Positions 1-6,034 of a DNA stretch of 7,821 nt are shown here, piece after piece. How positions within the stretch are numbered: the first letter of the stretch is position 1; each line of letters begins with the position of its first letter. The stretch lies in contig CAMWWG010000039.1 in the NCBI GenBank assembly GCA_947177935.1, positions 1 through 7,821 on the forward strand. Direction: 5' to 3'. Origin of the DNA: an uncultured Ruminococcus sp. (GTDB taxonomy: Bacteria > Bacillota > Clostridia > Oscillospirales > Ruminococcaceae). Both the position numbers and the translations under genes were made by a program. The notes under the pieces are model-generated. The model was given only the letters and a program-made list of their open reading frames with translations. It was not told where the DNA came from and did not search any database.

Positions 1-1192
1 CACAAGTATAGTCAAATTTTTCCTTAAAATCATGGATTGTCTTCTTCGTGTCTGCATCATCACAGAAACCTGCCACAAAATCACGCTGTAATTTTTCTTT
101 CACAGCATCAGAAACTTCATATCTGCCCTCTGTGCTGAGCTTACCGAACCACTCACGGATTTGCACATCATCACCGTCCGTCAGAATATACAATAATCTT
201 TCAAGATTGCTTGAAATCAGGATATCCATTGACGGAGAGCATGTCGCATAAAAATCACGATTCCGGTCATATACACCCGTGTCAATAAAATCTGTCAGGA
301 CTTTGTTAATATTGGATGCACAGATCAGTTTGCCGATCGGCACACCCATGTTTTTTGCATAGTATGCCGCTAAGATATTACCGAAATTTCCGGTCGGCAC
401 AACAACGTTAATCACATCACCGAATTGAATATCACCACGTTTTGCCATTTCTGCATAAGCAGAAACATAATAGACAATCTGCGGCGCAAGTCTGCCCCAG
501 TTGATGGAATTTGCAGAGGAGAACATTTTTCCGGCATCTGCTAATTTGTTCTTAACCGTCTGATCTGTGAAAATTTTCTTGACACCATTCTGACAGTCAT
601 CAAAATTTCCTTCCAATGCGCAGACTGTCACATTAGAACCTTCCTGGGTTGCCATCTGCCGCTTCTGCATGGAAGAAACACCCTGATCCGGATAGAATAC
701 CATAATTTCCGTACCAGGAACATCTTTGAAGCCCTCTAATGCAGCCTTGCCTGTGTCGCCGGAAGTTGCCACCAGAATGACAACTTTTTTATCTTCGCCG
801 TTCTTTTTCAAAGAAGTTGTCAGTAAATACGGAAGAATCTGCAAAGCCATATCCTTAAACGCACATGTCGGACCATGCCAAAGTTCCAGGATCTGTGCAT
901 GATCAAATGCCCCTGTCAATTCTGCAATCTGTTCCGTGTCAAAATTCTTCGTGCTGTAAGCATTGGAAGTACAATAAGCAATTTCTTCCGGCGTGAAATC
1001 CGTCAGAAATTTTCCGAATACCATATTAGCACGTTCTGCATAACTTTTGTTCGCCAGTGTCTTAAGTTCATCCATAGAAATCTGCGGAATTTCAGACGGG
1101 ATGAACAGACCGCCGTCCGCAGAAATACCCTGTGCAATGGCAACAGCACTTGTTACCTGCAAATTACTGTCTCTTGTACTCTGATAATACAT
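1..1192 (-). CDS. thrC: Threonine synthase (C-terminal part beyond window edge)
   Basis: PLP-dependent threonine synthase, which converts O-phosphohomoserine to threonine and phosphate in the cytoplasm as the last step of threonine synthesis. I translated it from ATG at 1192; 397 codons stay open to base 2. The protein starts MYYQSTRDSN and has ADGGLF at about 25-30. The PLP-lysine motif LWHGPTCAFKDMAL lies at 104-117, with K113 as the likely Schiff-base lysine. Further motifs are TSGDTGKAALEGF (143-155), SSANSINWGRLAPQ (225-238), PTGNFGN (266-272) and SMDILISSNLERLL (321-334), all typical of the long bacterial form. That form is about 490 residues, so roughly 100 C-terminal residues lie outside the window. 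The start is supported by AAAGGGTGAT a short distance upstream. No frameshift was seen. The gene follows yraN on the same strand, across a 118-base gap that holds possible promoter elements, so it may be transcribed separately. Confidence 0.97.
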   Translation of the reverse strand, partial: MYYQSTRDSNLQVTSAVAIAQGISADGGLFIPSEIPQISMDELKTLANKSYAERANMVFGKFLTDFTPEEIAYCTSNAYSTKNFDTEQIAELTGAFDHAQILELWHGPTCAFKDMALQILPYLLTTSLKKNGEDKKVVILVATSGDTGKAALEGFKDVPGTEIMVFYPDQGVSSMQKRQMATQEGSNVTVCALEGNFDDCQNGVKKIFTDQTVKNKLADAGKMFSSANSINWGRLAPQIVYYVSAYAEMAKRGDIQFGDVINVVVPTGNFGNILAAYYAKNMGVPIGKLICASNINKVLTDFIDTGVYDRNRDFYATCSPSMDILISSNLERLLYILTDGDDVQIREWFGKLSTEGRYEVSDAVKEKLQRDFVAGFCDDADTKKTIHDFKEKFDYTC

Positions 1193-1211
1193 GTTATTAT
1201 CATCACCCTTT

Positions 1212-1240
1212 CTGATTCTCTGCAAACTTGCAGGAATCAA
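1212..1240 (-). promoter_or_regulatory. Hairpin in the thrC 5' leader next to the ribosome binding site
   Basis: On the minus strand TTGATTC (1240-1234) pairs with GAATCAG (1218-1212), with one U-G wobble. CTGCA (1233-1229) pairs with TGCAG (1224-1220) around an AGTT loop, with a single bulged A at 1219. This gives about 12 base pairs. The AAAGGG Shine-Dalgarno begins only a couple of bases downstream. No T-run follows, so it is not an intrinsic terminator. A role in translation or mRNA stability of thrC is inference. Confidence 0.5.
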
Positions 1241-1261
1241 TTCCGGCAGACAAACAGCCGG

Positions 1262-1317
1262 ATTGTATCATAATATAAAATATAATTAATTATAATTTAA
1301 TTATTTTATTTTAATAA
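1262..1317 (-). promoter_or_regulatory. Candidate thrC promoter region (AT-rich)
   Basis: This AT-only stretch between yraN and thrC has two minus-strand -10 candidates. One is TGATACAAT (1270-1262), an extended -10 of the TGnTAnAAT type, giving a leader of about 60 nt. The other is a perfect TATAAT (1294-1289) with a weak TTATTA (1317-1312) 17 bases upstream. Neither has a good -35. AT-rich sequence yields such matches by chance, so confidence is limited. Confidence 0.35.
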
Positions 1318-1320
1318 TTA
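1298..1320. repeat. AT-only inverted repeat overlapping the yraN stop codon
   Basis: TAATTATT (1298-1305) and AATAATTA (1313-1320) are perfect 8-base inverted arms with a 7-base loop. The right arm includes part of the yraN TAA stop. Nearby, ATAATTAATTAT (1282-1293) is a 12-base palindrome. All pairs are A-T and no T-run follows on the minus strand, so the hairpin would be weak. It may only reflect base composition. Confidence 0.4.
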
Positions 1321-1697
1321 TCTGAAAAATCCGTTTCATCAAACGCATTTTCAAGATATTCCAGATTGATGATTCTGTCATGCAGTGTGGTCACAACGGC
1401 AATATCATACCGGAGATACCAATCACTGATCTCAATCTGGTTCTGATTACAATAAGCATGTGCCGTCCGGATTAAAAGCCGCTGTTTCCGTCGATCCACA
1501 GCAGAAAAACCATCTGTCAGTCCGTCTCGTTTCCTGGTTTTCACCTCTATGAAACATAATTCATCATTTCGGCTTGCAATCACATCAATTTCACCGCCAC
1601 GAATCCGGAAATTCCTCACAAGAATCTGATAACATCGAGATTCCAGATAACGACAGACGGCATCTTCGCCCATTCTGCCAATTTCATACACTGTCAT
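1311..1697 (-). CDS. yraN: YraN/UPF0102 family nuclease-like protein
   Basis: UPF0102 proteins have a PD-(D/E)XK (Mrr/Holliday-resolvase-like) nuclease fold; their physiological substrate is not well settled. From ATG at 1697 the product is 128 residues, close to the family's usual 120 or so. It opens with MTVYEIGRMGEDAV, the expected G-x-x-G-E-x-x-A N-terminus. The core is RNFRIRGGEIDVIA (28-41) followed by LCFIEVKTRK (47-56), giving the likely acidic/lysine site E36, D38, E51, K53. An upstream in-frame ATG at 1739 would add 14 residues (MSDPQEIIPEEDFA) but has no clear ribosome binding site. The 1697 start overlaps the rnhB stop as ATGA, which implies translational coupling and is preferred. 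RnhB-YraN adjacency is common in bacteria and fits a nucleic-acid maintenance role, though that role is inference. Confidence 0.92.
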   Translation of the reverse strand: MTVYEIGRMGEDAVCRYLESRCYQILVRNFRIRGGEIDVIASRNDELCFIEVKTRKRDGLTDGFSAVDRRKQRLLIRTAHAYCNQNQIEISDWYLRYDIAVVTTLHDRIINLEYLENAFDETDFSDNY

Positions 1698-2317
1698 GGC
1701 AAAATCTTCTTCAGGAATGATTTCCTGTGGATCGGACATGCACCATTCTGCAATAACAAATTCCTGTGTTCTTTCGTACCATAGCCCTTATGTTTCTCAA
1801 ATAAATATCCAGGATAAAGTTTTGCCTGCTGTGTCATATACTGATCTCTGGCAACTTTCGCCAGAACAGACGCCGCCGCAATGGAGGCAGACAAGGCATC
1901 ACCTTTGACAATACAAGCCATTGGGATTTCCAAAGCCGGGAGCTGATTACCATCAATCAATGCATAATCCGGTGTCATCTGCAAACCTTCCACAGCTCGT
2001 TTCATTGCAAGCAAAGAAGCCCGCAGGATATTATATTTCTCAATTTCGGCAACGCTTGCCGACGCAATACAGTAGCATACTGCTTTTTCCTGAATTTTTT
2101 TGAACAATATTTCACGGCGTTTCCCAGACAATTTTTTACTATCATCCAGCCCCTCAATATTGCAGTCTTCCGGAAGGATGACTGCCGCTGCATAGACATC
2201 CCCGGCAAGAGGCCCTCTGCCGGCTTCATCCACACCGCAGATCACACCATATTTTTCAGAATACTGCTGGTCAAATGTCCACAACGCTTTGCGCCTGTCA
2301 AGTGTTGACTGTTTCAT
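1694..2317 (-). CDS. rnhB: Ribonuclease HII
   Basis: RNase HII cleaves the RNA strand of RNA-DNA hybrids and nicks 5' of ribonucleotides misincorporated in DNA, starting ribonucleotide excision repair. The 207-residue product is of normal length. It has CGVDEAGRGPLAGDV (28-41), with D30 and E31 as the first metal ligands, then GLDDSKKLSGKRRE (56-69), LIDGN (120-124, D122) and KGDALSASIAAASVLAKVARD (138-158, D140). The 18-residue spacing of D122 and D140 matches that of the known catalytic aspartates in the family. HKGYGTKEH (176-184) is the conserved C-terminal motif. The start ATG at 2317 overlaps the rbgA TGA as ATGA. GGAG inside the end of rbgA, 8 bases upstream, serves as ribosome binding site. 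Its own stop overlaps yraN's start the same way, so rbgA-rnhB-yraN look like one coupled unit. Confidence 0.98.
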   Translation of the reverse strand: MKQSTLDRRKALWTFDQQYSEKYGVICGVDEAGRGPLAGDVYAAAVILPEDCNIEGLDDSKKLSGKRREILFKKIQEKAVCYCIASASVAEIEKYNILRASLLAMKRAVEGLQMTPDYALIDGNQLPALEIPMACIVKGDALSASIAAASVLAKVARDQYMTQQAKLYPGYLFEKHKGYGTKEHRNLLLQNGACPIHRKSFLKKILP

Positions 2318-3201
2318 AACTGGATCTCCGGCGGCAGTTCCAGTGTGATCCTGCCTAATTTTGCAGCCCGGAAATCATCCAGGACAGTCACGGCGGCACG
2401 TTCTGTATTGACAATACCGCCAGAAAGCAGCATTCCACGTTTCCGTCCGACAAGTTCCAGTAACTGATCGCCATGTGTTTCCGTCGTTTCCAACTTATAG
2501 CGTTCTTTCAGGGAATCCGGATAATTTTCATGCAGATATTCTAATAACAGCATCGCAAGTGCTTCTATATCCAGAATCTGATCCCGGACAGCACCTGTGA
2601 ACGCCAGCCGCACAGCCGCCTGCTGATCATCCAGTTTCGGCCATAGAACACCGGGCATGTCCAGAAATTCCGTCTGCTCGTCCGCCCTGACCCATTGTTT
2701 TGTTCTTGTCACACCGGGTCTGTCCTCGACTTTTGCACGTTTGGACTTCGCCATTTTATTAATAAACGAAGATTTCCCGACATTCGGAATGCCGACGATC
2801 ATTAGCCGGACGGGTCTGCCGGTCATACCGGACGACTGACGTTTCCGGAGCAGTTCTTTCAACAGTTGTTCCCGGACAACCGGCACAAAATTCCGGATGC
2901 CTCTACCACTGATACAATCCATTGCCAATGCCGGAATACCCTGTTTCTGATACCACCGAACCCATTTCGCTGTTGCATCCGGATCAGCAACATCCGCCTT
3001 GTTCAGCAATACCATATAAGGCTTGCTGTTCATCAGCTCTGTCAGCTCCGGATTGCAGCTGCTCTGCGGAATTCTTGCATCCAGGAGTGCAACCACGCCG
3101 TCCACAAGCGACAGATTCGCCGCAATCATACGCCTGGTTTTGGTCATATGACCGGGAAACCATTGAATTGTCCCGATCTGAATCTTCTGTTCTTCCGGCA
3201 T
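2314..3201 (-). CDS. rbgA: Ribosome biogenesis GTPase RbgA/YlqF
   Basis: Circularly permuted GTPase which, in Bacillus, is needed for a late step of 50S subunit assembly. The 295-residue product has the diagnostic N-terminal IQWFPGHMTKTRR (12-24), then the permuted order of G motifs: DARIPQSSCNP (41-51, G5-like region), NKAD (67-70, G4), GIPNVGKSS (137-145, G1/P-loop), RPGVTRT (161-167, with the G2 threonine) and DMPG (181-184, G3). A C-terminal helical domain follows. The start is placed at ATG 3201, with a GGGGG tract at 3211-3207 as a possible Shine-Dalgarno. An in-frame TTG at 3219 adds six residues (MKAGAV) but has weaker support. The gene begins 43 bases after the second signal peptidase and is coupled to rnhB. 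Its place downstream of rplS (L19) fits a shared role in 50S production. Confidence 0.97.
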   Translation of the reverse strand: MPEEQKIQIGTIQWFPGHMTKTRRMIAANLSLVDGVVALLDARIPQSSCNPELTELMNSKPYMVLLNKADVADPDATAKWVRWYQKQGIPALAMDCISGRGIRNFVPVVREQLLKELLRKRQSSGMTGRPVRLMIVGIPNVGKSSFINKMAKSKRAKVEDRPGVTRTKQWVRADEQTEFLDMPGVLWPKLDDQQAAVRLAFTGAVRDQILDIEALAMLLLEYLHENYPDSLKERYKLETTETHGDQLLELVGRKRGMLLSGGIVNTERAAVTVLDDFRAAKLGRITLELPPEIQL

Positions 3202-3244
3202 AACTGCCCCCGCTTTCAAAATAAAATTTTCTTAATTTTATAAA

Positions 3245-3871
3245 TTATTTTGCATCATTTTCCAGTCTGCCTATACGCTCCAAAGGATAAATTCTCATAA
3301 GAACAGCACCCGCTACAGAATCTTCCGGAACAAGTCCGACTTCAGAATAACGGCTGTCCATGGAAACATCCCTGTTGTCGCCCATCACAAATACAAATCC
3401 CTCCGGAATCATCAAAGGATAGACAAACGCATTGTTCAGATCCGGCAGTTGTGTAATGGTATTAGCATATAATTCCTCCTGTGGTTCGCCATTAAGATAC
3501 ACAACACCGGTAGCTGGATCAATATCCAAAACCTGACCGCCGACAGCAATCACACGTTTAACAATGCTCTTGTGCAGTCCGTCACCGAACAGCAGAGAGC
3601 CATCTTTGGCAATCAGCACGGAATTTTCTGCATGAATCACAACAATATCACCCGGGTCGGGTCTTCCACTGAATTCACAGATTAGCAGTTTATCATTATC
3701 TGCAAGTGTAGGAAGCATAGAGTCGCCCTGTACAACTGCAACCTGGAACACATAAGTAAGCAGCAGCTCCGCAATCATCACTGGCGTAATTGCCCAACTG
3801 AGTGCATCCAGAAGTCCACCAATGAATCTATGAATTCTCTGGTTTTTTGAAAATTGTACATATTCCCTCAT
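3245..3871 (-). CDS. lepB: Signal peptidase I, second tandem copy
   Basis: Type I (SPase S26) signal peptidase, a membrane-anchored Ser/Lys protease that cleaves signal peptides from exported proteins on the outer face of the membrane. The 208-residue product has a basic N-terminus and one membrane segment at about residues 20-46. Then comes QGDSMLPTL (48-56) with nucleophile S51, PGDIVVI (73-79), IVKRVIAVGG (103-112) with general base K105, and VMGDNRDVSMDSR (162-174), the conserved box E. It lacks a long C-terminal extension, as usual for Gram-positive forms. ATG 3871 is preceded by GGAGG six bases upstream. It starts 19 bases after the stop of the first copy, so the pair is surely co-transcribed. 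The two copies differ clearly outside the catalytic boxes, which points to an old duplication with possible substrate specialisation (inference). Confidence 0.96.
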   Translation of the reverse strand: MREYVQFSKNQRIHRFIGGLLDALSWAITPVMIAELLLTYVFQVAVVQGDSMLPTLADNDKLLICEFSGRPDPGDIVVIHAENSVLIAKDGSLLFGDGLHKSIVKRVIAVGGQVLDIDPATGVVYLNGEPQEELYANTITQLPDLNNAFVYPLMIPEGFVFVMGDNRDVSMDSRYSEVGLVPEDSVAGAVLMRIYPLERIGRLENDAK

Positions 3872-3890
3872 GCTGTTCCTCCGGTCAGGC

Positions 3891-4568
3891 TTATCCTACA
3901 AATCCGACTGTGTTGAACACCGGGTGCTGTTTGCCGTCTTCATCATTCTGCATGTTGCAAAAACGGAAATAGGCTTTGCCAAGGACATCTTCTTCGGCAA
4001 CCAGTCCGACATAACTGCTGCGACTGTCCGTTGAGTGATTTCTGTTGTCACCCATGACAAAAATATAACCATCAGGAATGGTAATCGGATAAGAAAATGC
4101 ACCAGCATCTGTTTGAATGATGTCATTCACATAGGGTTCTTCCAAGGGCTGCTCGTCTACATAGACAAGACCCTCTTCTGTATTCAGTTTAATCGTCTGT
4201 CCCTCAGTGGCAATCACACGTTTGATAATATTCTCATGCAGTCCGTAACCGCTGTTGACAACTTCGCCAGCGCCGTCGAACACATGTCCCTCAGAATTAT
4301 ACACGACAACAATATCGCCCTGTTTTGGAGAATACAGCAGCCGGAACATCACAAGTCTGTCCTGATCGTGGAGCGTGGGTTCCATGGAACTGCCGTCCAC
4401 CGTAACAGGTCTTGTCACATAAGAAAACAGCATAACAAACAGTAACAATGTTGTCAGTATCGTTTCCAAAATTTCAAGAATATCATCGAACAGAGACTTT
4501 TTAGATTGTTCCGGTGCTGGCTGTTCTTCGGGACTGGCATCCTGTCTTACGAATTCTTCGGATTCCAC
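3891..4568 (-). CDS. lepB: Signal peptidase I, first tandem copy (GTG start)
   Basis: Type I signal peptidase, 225 residues from GTG at 4568. A hydrophilic, acidic and proline-containing cytoplasmic tail (about 1-29, with QDASPEEQPAPEQSKK) precedes one membrane segment (about 30-51). Then come DGSSMEPTL (58-66) with nucleophile S61, QGDIVVVY (83-90), IIKRVIATEG (114-123) with general base K116, and VMGDNRNHSTDSR (171-183). The start choice rests on AGAGGTG (4581-4575), six bases before GTG. The open frame runs on to an ATG at 4685, but those extra 39 residues cross an AT-rich, promoter-like region and have no ribosome binding site, so they are judged non-coding. It follows rplS by about 200 bases with terminator-like hairpins between, which suggests a new transcription unit that continues into the second copy and perhaps rbgA-rnhB-yraN. 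Confidence 0.95.
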   Translation of the reverse strand: MESEEFVRQDASPEEQPAPEQSKKSLFDDILEILETILTTLLLFVMLFSYVTRPVTVDGSSMEPTLHDQDRLVMFRLLYSPKQGDIVVVYNSEGHVFDGAGEVVNSGYGLHENIIKRVIATEGQTIKLNTEEGLVYVDEQPLEEPYVNDIIQTDAGAFSYPITIPDGYIFVMGDNRNHSTDSRSSYVGLVAEEDVLGKAYFRFCNMQNDEDGKQHPVFNTVGFVG

Positions 4569-4574
4569 TGCATT

Positions 4575-4581
4575 CACCTCT
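4575..4581 (-). promoter_or_regulatory. Ribosome binding site that fixes the GTG start of the first lepB
   Basis: AGAGGTG lies six bases upstream of GTG 4568 on the minus strand. No comparable site precedes the farther in-frame ATG at 4685, so this site decides the start. Confidence 0.7.
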
Positions 4582-4643
4582 GGAAAAAATAATAGTTTCG
4601 ATCCTGCATTCACAGCAATTCCCGAATTAGAAAATTTTAAAAT

Positions 4644-4671
4644 AAAATATCCGGAACATGCTGTATGCGCA
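4644..4671 (-). promoter_or_regulatory. Candidate promoter for the lepB-lepB-rbgA-rnhB-yraN group
   Basis: On the minus strand TTGCGC (4672-4667 region) is followed, after 17 bases, by TATTTT (4649-4644), which would give a leader of about 70 nt. A second option, TTGCTG (4618-4613) with TATTAT (4594-4589) at 18 bases, would start transcription almost on the ribosome binding site and is less likely. Both matches are modest. Confidence 0.27.
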
Positions 4672-4683
4672 ACAAAAATACAC

Positions 4684-4754
4684 AAAAAAGGGACACAAAG
4701 CCCCTCCTGTGTACGAAGTACAAAACACCCTCCCCCGCTGTGCTGAGCGGGGGA
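4684..4754 (-). terminator. rplS 3' hairpins, probable terminator region
   Basis: Just after the rplS stop, TCCCCCGCT (4754-4746) pairs perfectly with AGCGGGGGA (4739-4731) around CAGCAC: a very stable 9-bp stem, but followed only by GGGTGTTTT. Further on is TGTAC-TTC-GTACA. Then AGGGG (4705-4701) can pair with TCCCT (4693-4689) just before a run of six T (4689-4684), the more canonical terminator layout. I read the whole as a tandem termination or 3'-end-processing region between rplS and lepB. Which hairpin acts is not clear. Confidence 0.55.
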
Positions 4755-4769
4755 CGATGCCAGGAAAGA

Positions 4770-5114
4770 TTAAACTAATTTTTCCTTTAACTTCGCAGCC
4801 TTGCCCACTCTGTCACGCAGATAATACAGTTTCGCTCTGCGTACTTTACCATGTCTGACAAGTTCTACCTTGTCAACTACCGGGGAATGCAAAGGAAATA
4901 CACGCTCAATCCCGCAGCCGTGTGCCACACGTCTCACCGTGAATGTTTCACTGATGCCGCCGTGTTTCTTAGCGATAACAGTCCCCTCAAAGACCTGGAT
5001 ACGGCTCTTTTCACCCTCCTGGATCTTCACATGAACCTTGACAGTGTCACCGATTTCGATCACCGGCACATTTTCTTTCAGACTTGCGTCACTGATTAAT
5101 TTTAAAGCATCCAT
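4770..5114 (-). CDS. rplS: 50S ribosomal protein L19
   Basis: L19 is a large-subunit protein located at the 30S-50S interface. The 114-residue product is of the usual length and begins [25 protein letters not shown]. Typical family segments follow: [25 protein letters not shown] (about 25-49), [24 protein letters not shown] (about 55-78), [18 protein letters not shown] (about 83-100), and a lysine-rich tail. ATG 5114 has a near-perfect AGGAGGAG (5130-5123) eight bases upstream. An in-frame ATG at 5147 would add 11 residues ([11 protein letters not shown]) that are simply the ribosome-binding-site region read as protein. In many Firmicutes rplS follows rpsP-rimM-trmD. Here it instead stands behind a radical-SAM pair, with its own promoter and a long structured leader. 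It precedes lepB and rbgA, the latter also a 50S assembly gene. Confidence 0.98.
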   Translation of the reverse strand: MDALKLISDASLKENVPVIEIGDTVKVHVKIQEGEKSRIQVFEGTVIAKKHGGISETFTVRRVAHGCGIERVFPLHSPVVDKVELVRHGKVRRAKLYYLRDRVGKAAKLKEKLV

Positions 5115-5192
5115 TATTAAAACTCCTCCTGATTTCTGGTTTTTCATACACGGGAATCAAAAAGCCATGCCATTGTATATCTGTACATCTAC

Positions 5193-5206
5193 GGCATCCG
5201 GCATCC
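5193..5206 (-). repeat. Tandem 7-base repeat in the rplS leader
   Basis: On the minus strand GGATGCC occurs twice head to tail (5206-5200 and 5199-5193), and a related ATGCCGTA occurs again at 5241-5234. Each ATGCC can pair with the single GGCAT at 5171-5167, which allows alternative RNA folds. Confidence 0.7.
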
Positions 5207-5248
5207 GTCAGAGGAAAAACCTGCTTAATGTCTTACGGCATTAAACCT

Positions 5249-5288
5249 CATTCTGAATTTAAAATTTAAATTTCAAATTTTCAGAATG
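5249..5288. repeat. 9-base inverted repeat near the 5' end of the rplS transcript
   Basis: CATTCTGAA (5249-5257) and TTCAGAATG (5280-5288) are perfect inverted arms enclosing 22 bases of almost pure A/T that can themselves partly pair. It sits some 12 nt after the predicted transcription start, so it would form a 5' stem-loop in the rplS mRNA. It has no T-run and is not a terminator for the upstream gene. Confidence 0.65.
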
Positions 5289-5306
5289 GATTTCAAATGC
5301 TTTTAT

Positions 5307-5335
5307 ATCATAACATATTCTGAGAAAAAAAGCAA
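5307..5335 (-). promoter_or_regulatory. rplS promoter (sigma-A type, extended -10)
   Basis: On the minus strand TTGCTT (5335-5330) stands 17 bases before TATGAT (5312-5307), which is preceded by TGT to form an extended -10 (TGTTATGAT). Transcription would start near 5300. The -35 box lies only 6 bases after the stop of the DUF2344 gene, so rplS is separately transcribed even though the genes are co-directional. Confidence 0.65.
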
Positions 5336-5341
5336 GTGTTT

Positions 5342-6034
5342 TTAGAAAAATTCTTGAAAATTTTCGCAAAAAATTTTTGTGCGGCAGGCATATTCTGTTA
5401 AAACAGGCTTGCCTGCGTAATTTTGGAAACTCTCCGGAATTAAATTAATATTCATGTTTTGTTCATTTCCGGCAGGCAGACGGATGACAAGACTTAAAAT
5501 TTTGTCAGAATTCTGGAAATTACTGGGAATTCCAGACAATTCCCCTGCTTCTATCACTTGCACGAACGGTTTCAGATCCATTTCCCGGAATCCTTTTTTT
5601 GTCCGTTTCCGGATCAGAATTTCCGGTTGAGATAAAAATTTTTCCCAATAAGCAAATACATCCGGAAGCTCCGGTGCAATCAAATGCAAAAGATATTCTG
5701 CATGTGTAATTTCCTGTGCCTGATGAATCGGCGAACCAACCCGGAGCGCACGGAGTCCATCTGGGAACACAGCATTTAACTTTTCCAGGATTTCAGATTC
5801 TGGGATTTCCTCCGTCAGACGAAAATCCATAATTTCGCAGATACTCTCCACACCAAGCGACAATGCCAGAGGGAACATCAGATACAAATGCGGATGAAAT
5901 CCCTCCGTATACCAGGCAGGAAGTCCCGAACGCCGGATACAACGTGTCATACAGCGATTTAAATCCAGATGAGAAATATATTTCATGTTCTGTTTTTTTT
6001 CAAATAAAATTCTGTAATTTTTTAAATCACTCAA
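5342..6034 (-). CDS. Radical-SAM-linked protein, DUF2344/TIGR03936 family (TTG start)
   Basis: A 230-residue protein of the DUF2344 family, which is almost always encoded beside, or fused to, a TIGR03960-type radical-SAM protein. Its biochemical role is unknown; a partner or substrate-handling role is inferred from linkage. The family's N-terminal signature is plain: YRILFEKKQNMKYISHLDL (7-25), RRSGLPAWYTEGFHPHLYLMF (34-54) and PLALSLGVES (55-64). The start is set at TTG 6034. GGGGAGGG (6049-6042) lies seven bases upstream, and the TTG overlaps the partner's TGA stop as TTGA. An ATG at 6079 also opens the frame but lies well inside the upstream gene, in sequence that encodes the partner's cysteine-rich tail. 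The overlap predicts coupled translation at matched amounts. The stop comes just before the rplS promoter. Confidence 0.9.
   Translation of the reverse strand: MSDLKNYRILFEKKQNMKYISHLDLNRCMTRCIRRSGLPAWYTEGFHPHLYLMFPLALSLGVESICEIMDFRLTEEIPESEILEKLNAVFPDGLRALRVGSPIHQAQEITHAEYLLHLIAPELPDVFAYWEKFLSQPEILIRKRTKKGFREMDLKPFVQVIEAGELSGIPSNFQNSDKILSLVIRLPAGNEQNMNINLIPESFQNYAGKPVLTEYACRTKIFCENFQEFF

Larger units (their letters stand above)
5115..5300 (-). promoter_or_regulatory. Structured rplS mRNA leader (L19-leader candidate)
   Basis: About 185 nt without a gene between the promoter and rplS. It holds several inverted repeats. CATTCTGAA-type 9-base arms lie at 5288-5280 and 5257-5249. TTAATG/CATTAA (5244-5239, 5230-5225) encloses an 8-nt loop. 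A compound hairpin at 5202-5164 pairs GCC and AUGCC with GGCAU and GGC around a two-base bulge, contains an inner UGUA/UACA stem, and is followed by five U (5163-5159), as in an intrinsic terminator. L19 leader RNAs are a described class in low-GC Gram-positives. I could not align this one, so family membership and autogenous control are inference. Confidence 0.5.

Noticed and set aside
875..1273. Plus-strand open frame of 132 codons
   Set aside because: It is antisense to the start of thrC, whose protein motifs are unambiguous; the product is not protein-like and runs into the AT-rich thrC promoter region.
1193..1310. T-box or threonine-codon attenuator upstream of thrC
   Set aside because: The gap is too short for a T-box, no T-box sequence or terminator T-run was seen, and there is no short reading frame with a run of Thr codons.
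2866..3243. Plus-strand open frame of 125 codons
   Set aside because: Antisense to the N-terminal half of rbgA; Cys/His/Pro-rich shadow frame without family features.
4035..4445. Plus-strand open frame of 136 codons
   Set aside because: Antisense to the catalytic domain of the first lepB; no motif and no ribosome binding site.
4569..4685. 39-residue N-terminal extension of the first signal peptidase to ATG 4685
   Set aside because: No ribosome binding site, AT-rich promoter-like DNA, and a well-placed AGAGGTG with GTG at 4568 that gives the normal family length.
5115..5147. 11-residue N-terminal extension of L19 to ATG 5147
   Set aside because: The extension is the Shine-Dalgarno region itself; the AGGAGGAG-ATG pair at 5130-5112 gives the standard L19 start.
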